A stretch of DNA of 64,000 nucleotides from Melieria omissa (taxonomy: Eukaryota; Arthropoda; Insecta; Diptera; Ulidiidae). The notes under the pieces were generated by a model. It did not search any database and was not told the DNA's origin. It was given only the letters and a program-made list of their open reading frames with translations. Numbering within the stretch: the stretch's first letter is position 1; each line of letters begins with the position of its first letter. The position numbers were made by a program, and so were the translations under genes. Where the stretch lies: NCBI GenBank assembly GCA_963971225.1, contig OZ020269.1:101024405-101088404 (forward strand). Reading direction: 5' to 3'. This document shows, piece after piece, positions 46,773-57,967 of this stretch.

Positions 46773-46837
46773 TGAACCACAATAACTTTAGAACTTAGAT
46801 AGAAAAAAAATTCCTGCTCGAACCCCACACTTGACGT

Positions 46838-47061
46838 TGTAATGAGCACTGGGATGGATTTAAGTCCTTTTGATATAAACAACTGTGTAAACTTTTAAGA
46901 CAAACTTTATTTGCGTGTTCTAACAATGGCGTCACAAGTAAAAGTAAAAAGTAAAGGACCAGCATGAACTTAGCTGCAAGCCCGAGTTGCCACACTGCTT
47001 GACAAGCCCAACCACAACAGGGTTGCATTCACCATGGCACCACCTCCACCAATACACTACA
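46838..47061 (-). repeat. 5' LTR of the Ty3/Gypsy element
   Basis: 224 bp, begins TGTAGTGTATTGG and ends CTCATTACA on the element strand. Matches the 3' LTR. Transcription should start within it; TTTATATC near its downstream end is AT-rich, but I cannot assign a promoter. Confidence 0.93.
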
Positions 47062-47382
47062 AATTAAATTTTTTGTTTAATTTTTGTCATTTTAAAGTAA
47101 AGAATTAAACTTGTAACAAAAACTTGTAAAAAAAAATATTTAATTTAATAAAAAAATAAAAAAAATTTATAAAAACAATATTAAATAAAAAAAAAATTAA
47201 AATGTAATAAATAAATGTTTTAAATTTTTTTGTAATGTATTAATAAAAAATGTATTTATTTTTTTTTAATTTTTTAATTTATTTAATTTTTTTTATTGCA
47301 GCGTTTCTATTCATTCAGCTTCAGCTTAACAACAACTAAAAAAACAATACATTTCAAAATGGAGATCGGTAAAAATTTCTTC

Positions 47383-47706
47383 TTCTTTCTTGACTGGCAC
47401 GACAGCCCGATTACGAGACTAAGGCATATCTACCCACAACCAACCGTGTTGTGCGTTCGAATGTTTTTACAAAGTTGAAAGGGACCTACAGTTTTATGCC
47501 GATTCCGAACGGCGAGTTGGGAGCTTTTTCATAGGCAGTTTTTACTCTCAGAGGTTTGCCGCTTCCTGCTGAGAGGACAGCCGCCAAAAGAAAAATTGTT
47601 GTTTTTCTTTTTTTTCGGTGTTAACGCAACGGAGTATTGAACCTGAATTCGTGCGTCGCATTTGACTCTCGGCCCAACGACCTAGCCAGCTAAGCCACGG
47701 CGATTG
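47383..47706 (-). mobile_element. tRNA-derived SINE, copy 2
   Basis: On the minus strand GCCGTGGCTTAGCTGGCTAG gives an A box and GGTTCAATACTCC a B box. The body closely matches the copy at 61231-61561. The tail on the left is GAAGAA-like (plus-strand TCTTCTTCTTTC). No clear target duplication. Confidence 0.75.
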
Positions 47707-49479
47707 CTTCATTCATTGCATAAATTTTACACTTTGAAGCATAAAATTTAATTAAATTAAATCGGACACGTTAGTTTTCAATATTCAAGGCTTCAGTGCC
47801 ACTAATGATGTCAAATGTATTAGCATTAAAATCTCCTAAACTTTCTTCTAAACAATTATTCCTCCTTAAATTTCTCCTTAAAGGCCGAAAAATCTCCTAA
47901 GTCTAGCAGGAAATGTCCTGATCTGGCAACACTGAAGCAGCAACTGAATAAACCGAATGTCTAAGCACGCACCGAGCAACAACAACAGCAACTGCAATGA
48001 GCGAACGTGGAATAGAGGACTTCAAACAATCTCCGAGAGTTTCAAGACGTTGTCAGCCGCAAGACGGCACCGAGGGTTTGTAGCAAAGTGCGAAAAAGAT
48101 GAAAGTAATCGCGGCGAAAAGCAGCGGCAGCACCGTCAAAGATGTTCTTCCATTTTAATTGGGTGAAGTAGATTAGTGGCTGTGTTATTGTTGTTGTTGC
48201 AGCGCCAGGTGGCTCGTGGTTGGCGCGCATGTTTGAGTAACTTGTTAAGTCAAGTGCTTGACTTGCTTTCAAATACAAAAACAACAACAACAATAAACAT
48301 TGTAAAAAGTAGGGTTAGTTACGCGAAGCGGTGCGCGTTAGTTTTGGTTATGTTAAGACGCAGCGAGTAGTCTCTGAGTCAGTACTTGAAAAGTGAGGTT
48401 AAGCGGAAAAATTAATTTTTCAAAAGTGTTGACGGTCGCATGACGGCGCATTACAATGAACTTTGGGCAATATTTAGAAGACAGAGGTATGATATAAGTG
48501 CGAGTGAATGAATGATTGAAATATTGAGTGAAAAAGCAGAGCGGATGTACTCTGAGTATTTTTACCTATGTGGATTCAGATGTAAAACTTTTTAGAAACC
48601 AAATGGAGATGTGAATTTTAAATACAAATGAATGCATAATTTCTTTAAATATACTATTTAGTTTAGGAATTATTGAAAAAAATCATTTATTATTTAGAAA
48701 TTATTTAAAAAATATTTAAAACTAACCAACTTAAATGAAATCATTCTAAACATGAATGAAGCTCTCAATTTCTGGCAAAAATAATAATTTTTTTTATTAA
48801 ATACGCCTAATATTTTTGGCTCGAAAACAATTTAAAATAACCACAAATGTTTGCTTTAAATTTGATGCATGGTGGCGCATTGTTGACCTTTGATCCTTGA
48901 CCTGAAACCCTGCCGCCGCTGAACTTTCGCCGCTGTTTGCCCTCTGCGCGCACAGGTGGCCGCAGCGAAATTAAATTTAATGCACGCACACTTGCACAGT
49001 CGGCTTACGGTGATTATTCGACAAGTAAAAACTTTGTAAATATGTCAACGTATGCATTGTTGAACGAACGTGTGTTGGTATGTTTGTGTTTGTTGCAATT
49101 GCATGCGACAACATTGCAGTGAAATGGATGCAAAAAATACAAAAATAATAAAAAAAAAAATAAATCACAAATTCAGAGGGCAGACAGACAGATACGATGT
49201 ACATACGTATAAGCAAATACTTATATGTATGTATGTGAATATATATGCAAATACTACATGAGGCAAATGTATATATGTTTGAAAGAATGCAAGCATTTGA
49301 GATTTTACTAATATTTGTGAAAGAAAGTTGGTTGAGCTATTAAACAAATATGAATTCAGTGATTTGAGTTAACCCGTTAACTACCAATGGGATACAGGTG
49401 TTCCATATGAGGATTTGTCATGAACTAAAACACATATTTGATCCTATTTTTAGTTATGTCTGGAAAAATGGCGCAACCT
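47707..49479. other. Intronic DNA, no exon supported
   Basis: Includes TGTTGCC-type text near 47929 resembling the duplicated unit at 41265, CAACAACAA tracts, and TATGTATGTATG near 49225. The TTAACCCGTTAACTACC motif near 49369 resembles a piggyBac-like end but has no partner. Confidence 0.4.
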
Positions 49480-49740
49480 GTCTACTTGCAGCACATCAAG
49501 GACCAAAGTACAATCTGAACAGGACGAAGCAACTGCTTGGAAACACCCGGGGAATACCGAAAGACTCACTGCAGTTCTAACGGGTTATTGGCCCATGGGA
49601 GGACATGCTGCGTGGTTGAAAATACTCAATACTCAACAATCATTGGTGCATTTGTGGGAAGAAGGACCAAAAACAGACATTGATCCAGTTTCTGTATACT
49701 TGATCGAGTTTAGCAAAGAACAGAATACGTTAGCTACGTT
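49480..49740 (+). pseudogene. LINE C-terminal (RNase H/zinc motif) remnant
   Basis: Near 49578-49760 the frames give GYWPMGGHAAWLKILN and LWEEGPKTDIDPVS, resembling the segment after RNase H in arthropod LINEs (tGH..rLgi followed by a Cys-rich motif). The Cys residues are lost and the frame changes. Weak but consistent in order with the better remnants at 21040 and 54280. Confidence 0.35.
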
Positions 49741-50640
49741 GAGATCAGGAAGCTTCTACACTCTCGGGATCTCAAAAGGTGAAATTGAAATAGTTCAGAA
49801 CAATTACAACTATGGAACTCAGGAAGCTTCTACACTTCTTGGATCTCACAAAGTGATTAAAAAAACTTCTGAACGATTTCAGCTACTGACATCAGGAAGC
49901 TTCTATACTTCCTGGATCTCAAAAGGTGAAATTGAAATACCTCAGAATAATTTCGACTATGGAGATTAGGAAACTTCTACACTTACACTATTTCCTGAAT
50001 CTCAAAAATTGGATTTTAAATACCTCAGAACAATTTCAACTATGTAGATAAGGAAGCGTCTACACTTTCTGGATCACACACAATGGGTTCCAAATACCTT
50101 AGAACAATTTCAACTATGGAATTTGGGAAGCTTCAACATTTCCTGGATCACACAAAATGGATTTAAATACCTCAGAACAATTTCAACTAAGGAGATCAGG
50201 AAGCTTCTACACTTCTTGGATCTCACAAAGTGAATTAAAAATACTTCTGAACGATTTCAGTTACTGACATCAGGAAGCTTCTATACTTCCTGGATCTCAA
50301 AAGGTGAAATTGAAATACCTCAGAATAATTTCGACTATGGAGATTAGGAAGCTTCTACACTTACTGGATCACACAAAATGGATCATACAAACTATGGAAT
50401 TTAGGAAGCTTCAACATTTCCTGGATCTCACAAAGTGGATTTAAAATACCTCAGAACCATTTCATCTATGGAGATTAGCTTCTACACTTCCTGGATCACA
50501 CAAATTGGGTTTCATAAAATACCTCAGAATCATTTCATCTACGGAGATTAGCTTCTACACTTCCTGGATCACACAAATTGGGTTCTAAATGCGTCAGAAC
50601 AATTTAAATTATGAAATTCAGGAAGCTTCTACAGTTACAG
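49735..50640. repeat. Tandem array, ~75-bp unit
   Basis: About twelve units containing AGGAAGCTTCTACACTTCCT, GGATCTCACAAAGTGGATTT, AAAATACCTCAGAACAATTT and CAACTATGGAGAT. Some units are shortened. The first units directly abut the LINE remnant and seem to start from its last codons. Noncoding. Confidence 0.85.
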
Positions 50641-51964
50641 TGATAGCCACCACTCAACCGACCAACCAGTTGTTAGTAGAAGAGTGAACTCCTTTTCTTG
50701 ATCCTTTTACAATGCTGTAGCATATAAATTTGTGTTCCATATAAATTATTTACTGCTTTAGGGCTAAAACTATACTTAACCTATTAGAAATTTCATATAG
50801 AACACAAACGCTCATTTGGTTGTGAAAGTGTTAAGCAATTTGCTCAAGTTTTGTAACATTTCTACCAAAACCACTAACGACTCTCACAACTATTGCATTT
50901 AAAAATTCAAATTTTCGACACATGTAAACTGTTAATGTCTTTGCCAAAGGCAGCTTGTGGTGGTTGTTGTTGTTGTTATGCATAAATGCACATTTATCGA
51001 TTTGTGCAACGAATCGAATGCCACTTAAAACTGCTGTTTGCACTTGCACCAATACAAACGAACAAATATATAAGTACATATATCTACGCACATGTAGATT
51101 ACATGAACAAATTTCATATGCACATGTAGCTGTGCATATGTATGTGTGCATGTGCATGAGTGTGTACGTGTTTGTGTTCGAACTTTTAATTAATTGATTT
51201 GATTTTTGGCCAAAGTATAAGTGGCACACGTTGCAATGGCGACAAGCGCCAACTGTTTGCTTGTTGTTGTGTTGTTGTAAAGTCGCATGTACACATTTAC
51301 TGAAGTGATAGTTGATTCAGCTTAAAATTATTATTTATATTTATTCATATTTACTCAAAGTGCATTAAGCAACTTTAATGAAATCAAGGCATGCTGCCAG
51401 TTGATTAATTGGTGACTTATGTAAGTATGAACTCGAATTTTGAGATCGCATGCACCAAAAAAAATGAAAGCAACTTTATTAACTTTATTAAGTTACCGAT
51501 GAAGGTTTTATAAGAAGCAACAGAAGCAGTTTTTAGTTTTAATTTGTTAGAGAAAATAGTGTTTTAGAAAGTTATTCATTGGGTTAGCATAGAAATTAGG
51601 TATGCTTAAAATGTATAGCATAATTTTAGGCAACGTGGATAAAACTCGCGTATTTAGTCTTCAGTTAGCCGTGACCACTTTAAGGTTATATTTCTGTAAT
51701 GCAATTTCTACTTTTAGACTATTCAGTTTTTCTAAACTGACTAGTTCTTTCCTCCCACCTTGGCTTACGTCGATTTCGTAGTTAATTTCTTTTTGAATTA
51801 CTATTTTTTGTAAATTATTTTCTTTAAACATCAGAAAATTGATGCAATTATACAAAACAATTGAGTAACATTTATTCTGTGCAAGTTTATCATGGCGATT
51901 GCATGTCCGTTCTCGATAAAACAATTCATTGCTTGATTTTTCAGATTTCAATCATTTCATTCAT
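50641..51964. other. Intronic DNA, no exon supported
   Basis: Contains GTTGTTGTTG at 50963 and ATATGTATGTGTGCATG near 51137. Frames on both strands are short and unrelated to known families. Confidence 0.4.
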
Positions 51965-52660
51965 TCATTTCATTTAATCAGTTTAGTTTAATCAGTCACA
52001 AATGTATGAGAACCTTTTGGTTTTGCAATAAAAATAATAATAATAGATTTATGTTTTGCATTTGTGCAGGTTTTTTCATGCTGATTGCATACTTTCAGGG
52101 ATGAAAAAAATATATTTTGTCCATAAATAGTCCAATTTTTTAAATTAAATTTTCCTCTGAGATCGGAAGATATCGAAAGATGTGTTTACATTATTCGACA
52201 GAGAAAGAATGCTTCATAAAATATAAAAAAATCCAGGAACATATTTTCACATACTTTTTATATATTTTCCTTTACGTTTTGCCAACTTTCAGGTTTTAAA
52301 TCTTGAAAAATATTTTAATTTAAAAGTGAAGCAGAAGCCCTAGATTTGCACATTTTGAGAAAACATTGAAAGCAAAAATGAACACATCAGTTCTTAATTT
52401 CTGTTGAAAATTTTATCAACTTCTTGCCAACCATGTATTTTTAAGATTTTTTTACTCAATAGACCAAAAGACAGAAGACACATTTTATTGTGAAAATTTT
52501 TCAACCTCAGCTGCTCAGCTTTTGGACACAAACTAATTAATTTTTTGCAGAGATTATTTTGGGGTTTCTGAGTTGAAATTTTACGTTTCAAATGACATCA
52601 AATTCGTAAAATTCTGAGACTATGACTTTTTTTGATTTTGTCTATGGATTGAATGACAGC
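51965..52660. repeat. Left arm of a large inverted repeat
   Basis: Reverse complement of about 54575-55445, with moderate divergence. Matched anchors include ATTTATGTTTTGCATTTGTG with CAGGTTTTTT, TTGATTGCATACTTTC, ATCGAAAGATGTGTTTACAT and TTTACGTTTTGCCAACTTTC. Either two oppositely oriented copies of one repeat, or long termini of one element. Confidence 0.6.
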
Positions 52661-54279
52661 TAATCAACTATTTTCTGATGGATATACTTATTAAGCACCG
52701 CGACCAATGGTGAATTTTTATGTAAGACCAATATATACAAATTATCATCTAATTTCCAGTCTAACTATGGAACAGGTTTTTTTAATGTTTAGCTTAAATA
52801 GTCAAGAAACTCAATTTACTTCCAATGCTGCGCCCTTAAGTATGCCACACATTTGTGTTTTCTCACTCTACTCACTCCTCAAAAACCATCCAGCTCTTCA
52901 GACCTACCAGCACTGGGCCCATTCGACTACTGAAATCGCAGCAATAGCAACTAAACCGACAATAACCGCAACAATGACAACGAACACAAAAATTATGACA
53001 ATGTCACAAAGCGTCCAGACAATGCGACACATTTGGTGCGTACGCACACGGGCCGACAATGCGTCAGACGCTGACGAAATGCAACGTTTTACAACGCCGC
53101 CAAGTATGCAGCGTCAATTTACGGGCTTGAAGCTGACGCTGTATGCGTGTGCGAGTGTGTGGTCGCAGCTATTTTTGGTTTGTCTTTGGTGCGTGTGTGC
53201 GCTTCATTGCGTCGGCGTCGTTGTCATTCGAGTGCAAAATTATCGTCGAGATAATACAAAATTGTGTTATCGACTTTTAGGCGCTGGCATTATGTGTGCG
53301 CATAACATAAATTTGCACTTTAATGCCAACACTCACATAAAGCATGGACCCTGAAATGGATGAGAGGATGTGATGTGATGGACATTGTAGTTTATTTGAT
53401 TGCAGTGTGAAATGAAACGAATTGTTGAATTCTTTAGTTGAACTTATGTGTAAAAGGAAAGTTTTAAAAAAATTTGTCTAAAATTTGTTTTACATTTGAA
53501 AAAATTCCTCCGCATGAACTCTATGCAAGTAATTAATTTCTAGTTGAAATTAATTTCAAATTTCCACATGTCCAGTGTCGGGGAGCGAATTTGTCAACAG
53601 CCCGTAATGACCAACAGACAATCAAAGAGTTGAACTGACAGTTTTCCATGCGGTACGAAAGAGTCAGATTGACAATGAGTGAGTGTGAGTGTGAGTGCGA
53701 GTGATTTGCCATTTGTTTGTGAAACTTTGCAGACATGTCCTTTATGTGCGCAGCTATATGCAGCGAGCACAATGTTTATGTGTGTGTGTGTATGTGTGTG
53801 CGTGTGCGAGTTGTCTGCAAGTTTAGACAGCAGACAGGAAAAAAAAAATCAAAGAAGTAAGGTAACAGCAGCTACGGAAATGAGTTCAACTGCAGTTGAC
53901 GGACATCGGATGTGAGCAGTAAAATTCATTTGACAGTTGCATGGAACAAGGGACACACCGGTTAGCCGCTGAGTTTGAATGCGAACCAGAATAGCCACAA
54001 ATATGAAAAGGAAGTCTGATAGTTTTAATTTGTATGAAATGGGCACAAAGAGTAAATCTAAAAGTATAGTATTTTCAAATAATTAAATGGATTGAAGAAA
54101 AAAAATTAAAATATAACAACAAGATTGACTCGATTGAGAAAAGAGGAAATCGTCGGTCGCGGCAGTCTGTTAACACAAAAGCAGAGATGCCTTGCCGCAA
54201 CCACGGATTATATATTATAATTCCCACTATAGCACTTGGTAAAATTATTATACATCTAATGGGCTAAATACATTTAATG
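52661..54279. other. DNA between inverted arms, no gene supported
   Basis: A 215-codon plus-strand frame (52707-53354) shows no family signature, is Thr/Met/Cys-biased and lies inside an intron of the opposite-strand gene, so I do not call it. GTGTGTGTG tracts lie near 53780. Confidence 0.4.
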
Positions 54280-54560
54280 GGCTCCGAAATTTTTCAAGCA
54301 TCTTCCAGGCGAATGTGATTGCTACCAAGGAAGCATCACTGATGGTACTGGCAGACACGTCCTACAAGAGCCACGGAGTCAAGGAACTGTACTCGTGAAT
54401 CTTAATGGTCAAAATAAGTGTCAGAATGCACAGAGCTCCTACTTTATTGGTTCAGAGTTATCCTAATCAGTTTTCAGGGCACAATAACATTGATGGCAAT
54501 GAGCCAATGAACTGAACCCAATAGGCCACGGAAGGTAGATGGTTAACGTACCATTGCCAG
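54280..54560 (+). pseudogene. LINE RNase H domain remnant
   Basis: Across frames: a NGLRNFSSIFQANVIA-like start, KEASLMVLADTSYK and GHNNIDGNEPMN. The last matches the GHxGxxGNExAD motif of LINE-encoded RNase H. Stops interrupt it (after YS near 54388 and after NEPMN). The element is otherwise unrecognised. Confidence 0.5.
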
Positions 54561-54574
54561 TGATTGGATTCGCG

Positions 54575-55445
54575 GACAAATTTCCAAAAATTTATAGTTT
54601 TAGAATTTAACGATTTTGATGTCGTTTAAAAGTTAAAACTCCAAACAAGAAAACCTCAAAAAATCTGCAAACAAATAATTACATATTAGTGGAGTTCACT
54701 CTTCATAGCATTTTCGGTGTAAAGTTGCTATCGTAGCAATCTGTTGCTAACACTGCTTTCGAAAACATTGTGAAGATTCAAAAATTGCTACGATAACAAA
54801 TTAACACCTAAAATGCTATGAAGCGTGAGCTCCGCTAGTTGTGCAAAGGCTGCTCAAAGTTGGAACTTTTTTCAGAAAAAAATTCAAACACATGTTTTCT
54901 GTTTTTTAGTTTACTGGCTAAAAAAAATCATAAAAAATCATGGTTAGCAAGAAGTTGCTTAAACTTTTAAAATATATTAAGAATCAATGTAGGCATTTTT
55001 GCTTTTGATATTTTCTCAAAATTTATAAAACTGAGGTTTCTACTTTACTTCTAAATTCAGATATTTTTTTCATTAAAAACCTGAAAACTGGCAAAACTTA
55101 AAGGAAAATAAATGAAAAATATATAAAAAAATGTTCCTGGATTTTGTTATATTTTAAGTAACATTCTTCCTCAGTCGAATAATGTAAATACATCTTTCGA
55201 TATTTTCCGATCACAGAAAAAAATTCAATTTTAAAAGTGGTCTTAACTTCTATTTATCGACAAGGTATATTAGTTCATCCCGGAAAGTATGCAATCAATA
55301 TGAAAACTAAAAAACCTGCACAAATACAGAACATAAATCAATTATTGTAATTTTTTTTGCAAAACTGAAGGGTTCCTATACAATTTTTAAGTCACTCTTT
55401 GCAACAATCAATGTTGACATAACTGATTAAATGTACAAATGTAAA
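54575..55445. repeat. Right arm of a large inverted repeat
   Basis: Matches 51965-52660 in inverse orientation. It is longer because a 147-bp MITE (54689-54835) has inserted. The uninterrupted left arm shows the pre-insertion sequence around the MITE site. Confidence 0.6.
54689..54835. mobile_element. TA-flanked MITE (Tc1/mariner type), 147 bp
   Basis: Long inverted ends: GTGGAGTTCACTCTTCATAG followed by CATTTTCGGTGT at the left, and the complement of GCGGAGCTCACGCTTCATAG with CATTTTAGGTGT at the right. TA lies on both sides. Similarity continues inward (TATCGTAGCAAT on both arms), so nearly the whole element can fold on itself. Confidence 0.8.
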
Positions 55446-55549
55446 ACCAGCCAACACACTTCTTGCTATATGATACATTGCTCACCAAAAATTACTAAAA
55501 TTGTTAACTGAAGTCTCAGGCATTGCCAAACTACAAAAGTTTAAGAAAA

Positions 55550-55606
55550 ACAAAATGGAGATTTCAATTCAGCTCATAGTCTGCTGAATTGAAATCTCCA
55601 TTTTGT
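55550..55606. repeat. Perfect hairpin: 24-bp arms, 9-nt loop
   Basis: The left arm 55550-55573 (ACAAAATGGAGATTTCAATT then CAGC) is exactly complementary to the right arm 55583-55606. The loop is TCATAGTCT. It is not part of any element I can delimit. Confidence 0.95.
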
Positions 55607-55732
55607 AACTAGCATACTTAATTTTATGAAGAACAGACCACTTCTTCTAATTTGGTGCCGCGGTTGTATGATGTCAAATCACTGCACGGGGTTGAAACAG
55701 GAGCGAAGTGTCTAAGGACTTCTTCTCTAAAG

Positions 55733-55889
55733 CAGTGGTGGGCAAAATTGACAATGAGATGGTGTTAGTGAGCGCAGTGTAATTTCTCTTCACTGTATAA
55801 AATCATACCTGAACAATGACTGATTGAGAGAGCGTAGGAATGCGTGTGCTGAGCGTACTGCTCAATTGAGTAAGCATTGCCGACCACTG
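55733..55889. mobile_element. hAT MITE, family 2, copy 1
   Basis: Starts CAGTGGTGGGCAAAATTG and ends GCATTGCCGACCACTG. Perfect 8-bp duplication CTCTAAAG at 55725-55732 and 55890-55897. The CAGTGGTCGGCAA terminus is typical of hAT elements. Confidence 0.9.
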
Positions 55890-55921
55890 CTCTAAAGTCA
55901 ACACTATTTGTGTCTTCAGAT

Positions 55922-56067
55922 CAGTGGTCGGCAAAATTGACAATGAGATGGTGTTAGTGAGCGCAGTTAAATTTCTCAACACTGTATAAAATTATACCTG
56001 AACAACGATTGATTGAGAGAGCGTACTGTGTAGCTGTGCCGAGCTTGTGAAGCTTTGCCGACCACTG
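55922..56067. mobile_element. hAT MITE, family 2, copy 2
   Basis: Starts CAGTGGTCGGCAAAATTG and ends CTTTGCCGACCACTG. Perfect 8-bp duplication CTTCAGAT at 55914-55921 and 56068-56075. Same orientation as copy 1, with only 24 bp of host DNA between the two duplications' inner and outer edges taken together (55890-55921 in total is 32 bp). Confidence 0.9.
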
Positions 56068-56075
56068 CTTCAGAT

Positions 56076-57083
56076 GATCGCTTTAATCAATATACAACAA
56101 CAAAACTACAGAGCCTTCAAATAAGTGCTAACAGTGGTCACAACAACAGCCCAGAATTGTGTAAGATGAAAGAGTCTTGAAGAGACCCTAAGCTCCCGAG
56201 AGAAGTGAAAAATAAAGAATTAACTGCAGTCATCACAAGTCACCGGTTCTTTCGAGGACATATAGCTACAATTCCATCCCCTTCAATATCAGTTGCCGCA
56301 GCTATTAGGACCTGAACTAGAAGTAAAGCGTTCATCATATCCTCTGAGCTTGTCCGACCTTATCAAGAAGACGGTGGAAGACACTAAAAACAATGTGTTT
56401 GAAGTTGGATCATTGCCACTGGAATCAACCAATCAAACATGGCATTAAAAGTTGAAATAAAATTTAAACCAAGATTGCAAAAAAATAGACAGAGAAGTAG
56501 TGAAATGATGACCCCAGAAACTTTCACTAAAGGCGGCAGAACTTTCCAGGTACGAGCAGCTAAAGTCATTGTATGTACTGAGACTGCAGCACTTACTTCA
56601 TTTCTACTGCTCTGACCCCTCAGGCTTTAAATTAGACACTCTTCTACATCAATGTTCCCTTTCTATAAAAATCATCTGAATGAACACAAACATGTATGAT
56701 ATGAATTCACCACTCACAGTGCAGTGGACAGAGTAGATTATAAAAATAAATCATAGAGTGTCTGATTGACATTGGCTGCCACTTCGTTTGGCAACAAATT
56801 CCATTAACGCATCGCATAGGGTTAGACGCCCATTCGTCCATATTTGCATGGCACAACCGTCGCCATGGCAGACAGTCGCCAAGGCTGTGTTTGTGAATTC
56901 GGTGCTCGAGACCCACTGCGGCGACCAAATGTGGGTAATTTCGTTATTGCCACTAACCAACCAAAGCCTGTGGCTGCCTCAGGGCCCAATTGGTGGTAGT
57001 GTTGCATTGACATGTGCAAAAATTATTCCGTTTTTTTTCTGCAAATTTTGCAATAAGCAAGTAAGCATGAAAATTGCTTAAGG
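56076..57083. other. Intronic DNA, no exon supported
   Basis: Frames on both strands near 56707-57081 overlap, and none has a domain or splice context. AAGCTCCCGAGAGAAGTGAA near 56186 recurs in similar form near 61009 and may be a dispersed repeat fragment. Confidence 0.4.
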
Positions 57084-57286
57084 GTTGCAACTAGGCATCG
57101 CAATCCCGGGATCCCGGGATCCCGGGATCCCGGACTTTTTCCAGTCCCGAAAATCCCGGGATTCAAATTCTTTTATCCCGGGATTTTCGGGATTGCAAAA
57201 GATGCTTCAAAGTTCAAATGAAATAAATTTTAAGGCACAAAAACCCAATTCCTTATTTGAGGGAGAAGGGAGGGGATAGAGTGCGT

Positions 57287-57440
57287 CTTTTGCAAAAGGC
57301 TTATGATTATTTACTAAGCATTCAACCAACAAGTGTTGAATCTGAAGGATGTTTCTCTTCAGCAGGGTTCATTTGAAATAAAATTCGCTCTAGATAAGAG
57401 AACAAAACACTTAATGCCTTTGTATTTTTAAGATCTTCTT
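57287..57440 (+). pseudogene. hAT transposase C-terminal dimerization region, decayed
   Basis: Reads LLQKAYDYLLSIQPTSVESE then GCFSSAGFI, stop, NKIRSR, stop, ENKTLNALVFLRSS. This is the hAT C-terminal signature (PTSVESER.FSSAG followed by NALVFLRS). Two in-frame stops and loss of the rest of the gene make it nonfunctional. Confidence 0.8.
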
Positions 57441-57737
57441 AGTAAAGTTAACTTCTACGTTCCGGGCATAATTCTTCGCCGCTCCGTTTTGTTTAATGTG
57501 GGTTTCAGCAAAACTCTGTTTGGCTCGAATGCTCCTATTAATAGAGTGTTGGCTGAGTTTAACCTCATTCTTAATTCTTTAGACTTAGATATCTCGTCTA
57601 CCAGGAATATTTTTCGCAATGCCTTGAAAGGCTACTTAGCTCTTAATCCGTAGTGTTAAGTCTTTAATGTACATTACATGTCACTCCTATGGTCTGTAAG
57701 GTTTTTTCCGTAGACTTAAATAAATAAATAAATAAAG
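57441..57737 (+). pseudogene. LINE 3' end (CR1/Jockey-like), 5'-truncated, with AAAT tail
   Basis: An open frame from 57447 to TAG 57651-57653 encodes FYVPGIILRRSVLFNVG, LFGSNAPINRVLAEFN and NIFRNALKGYLALNP, a LINE ORF2 C-terminus. About 65 bp of 3' UTR and a short AAATAAATAAAT tail ending near 57737 follow. The CCGTAGACTTAAATAAAT ending resembles that of the LINE at 62218. It is inserted in the hAT element. Confidence 0.75.
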
Positions 57738-57967
57738 ATCTCAGTTTTTAGTTAATCAAAACGCTTAACTTTTTTATCGAAATAATCGAAGTAAAACTAA
57801 AAGCACAAACAAATTAACTATTTTATTTTTTTTATCAAATATGCATATATATGCACTTTATGATACATCGGTTGCAAAGTAATAAGTTATGTTTAAGTGT
57901 CATTTTTGGATAAAACAAAATGCTATGAAACTGAAGTTAAATGTCGAAGGAAAAACTTTTAAGTTAA

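Larger units (their letters stand above)
41773..47061 (-). mobile_element. Ty3/Gypsy LTR retrotransposon, apparently complete
   Basis: Two 224-bp direct LTRs that appear identical base for base bracket one long Gag-Pol frame. The target duplication is AATT (41769-41772 and 47062-47065). The LTRs start TG and end CA. Just inside the 5' LTR, TGGGGTTCGAGC (46827 down to 46816) is a possible but unproved primer-binding site, offset by about 10 nt. The region before the 3' LTR (41997-42035) is only weakly purine-rich on the element strand. No envelope gene is present. Identical LTRs, a clean duplication and an uninterrupted frame imply recent insertion. It lies in the large intron of the Ig gene, in the same orientation. 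Confidence 0.93.

Noticed and set aside
46816..46827. TGGGGTTCGAGC as retrotransposon primer-binding site
   Set aside because: Position is plausible, but the complement does not look like the 3' end of a tRNA I recognise; kept only as a possibility in the element entry.
49735..50640. CRISPR-like pattern of repeats
   Set aside because: Units are contiguous and diverged, with no constant repeat and unique spacers; the DNA is eukaryotic.
52707..53354. 215-codon plus-strand frame
   Set aside because: No domain or motif recognised, biased composition, located in an intron of the opposite-strand gene; likely chance.
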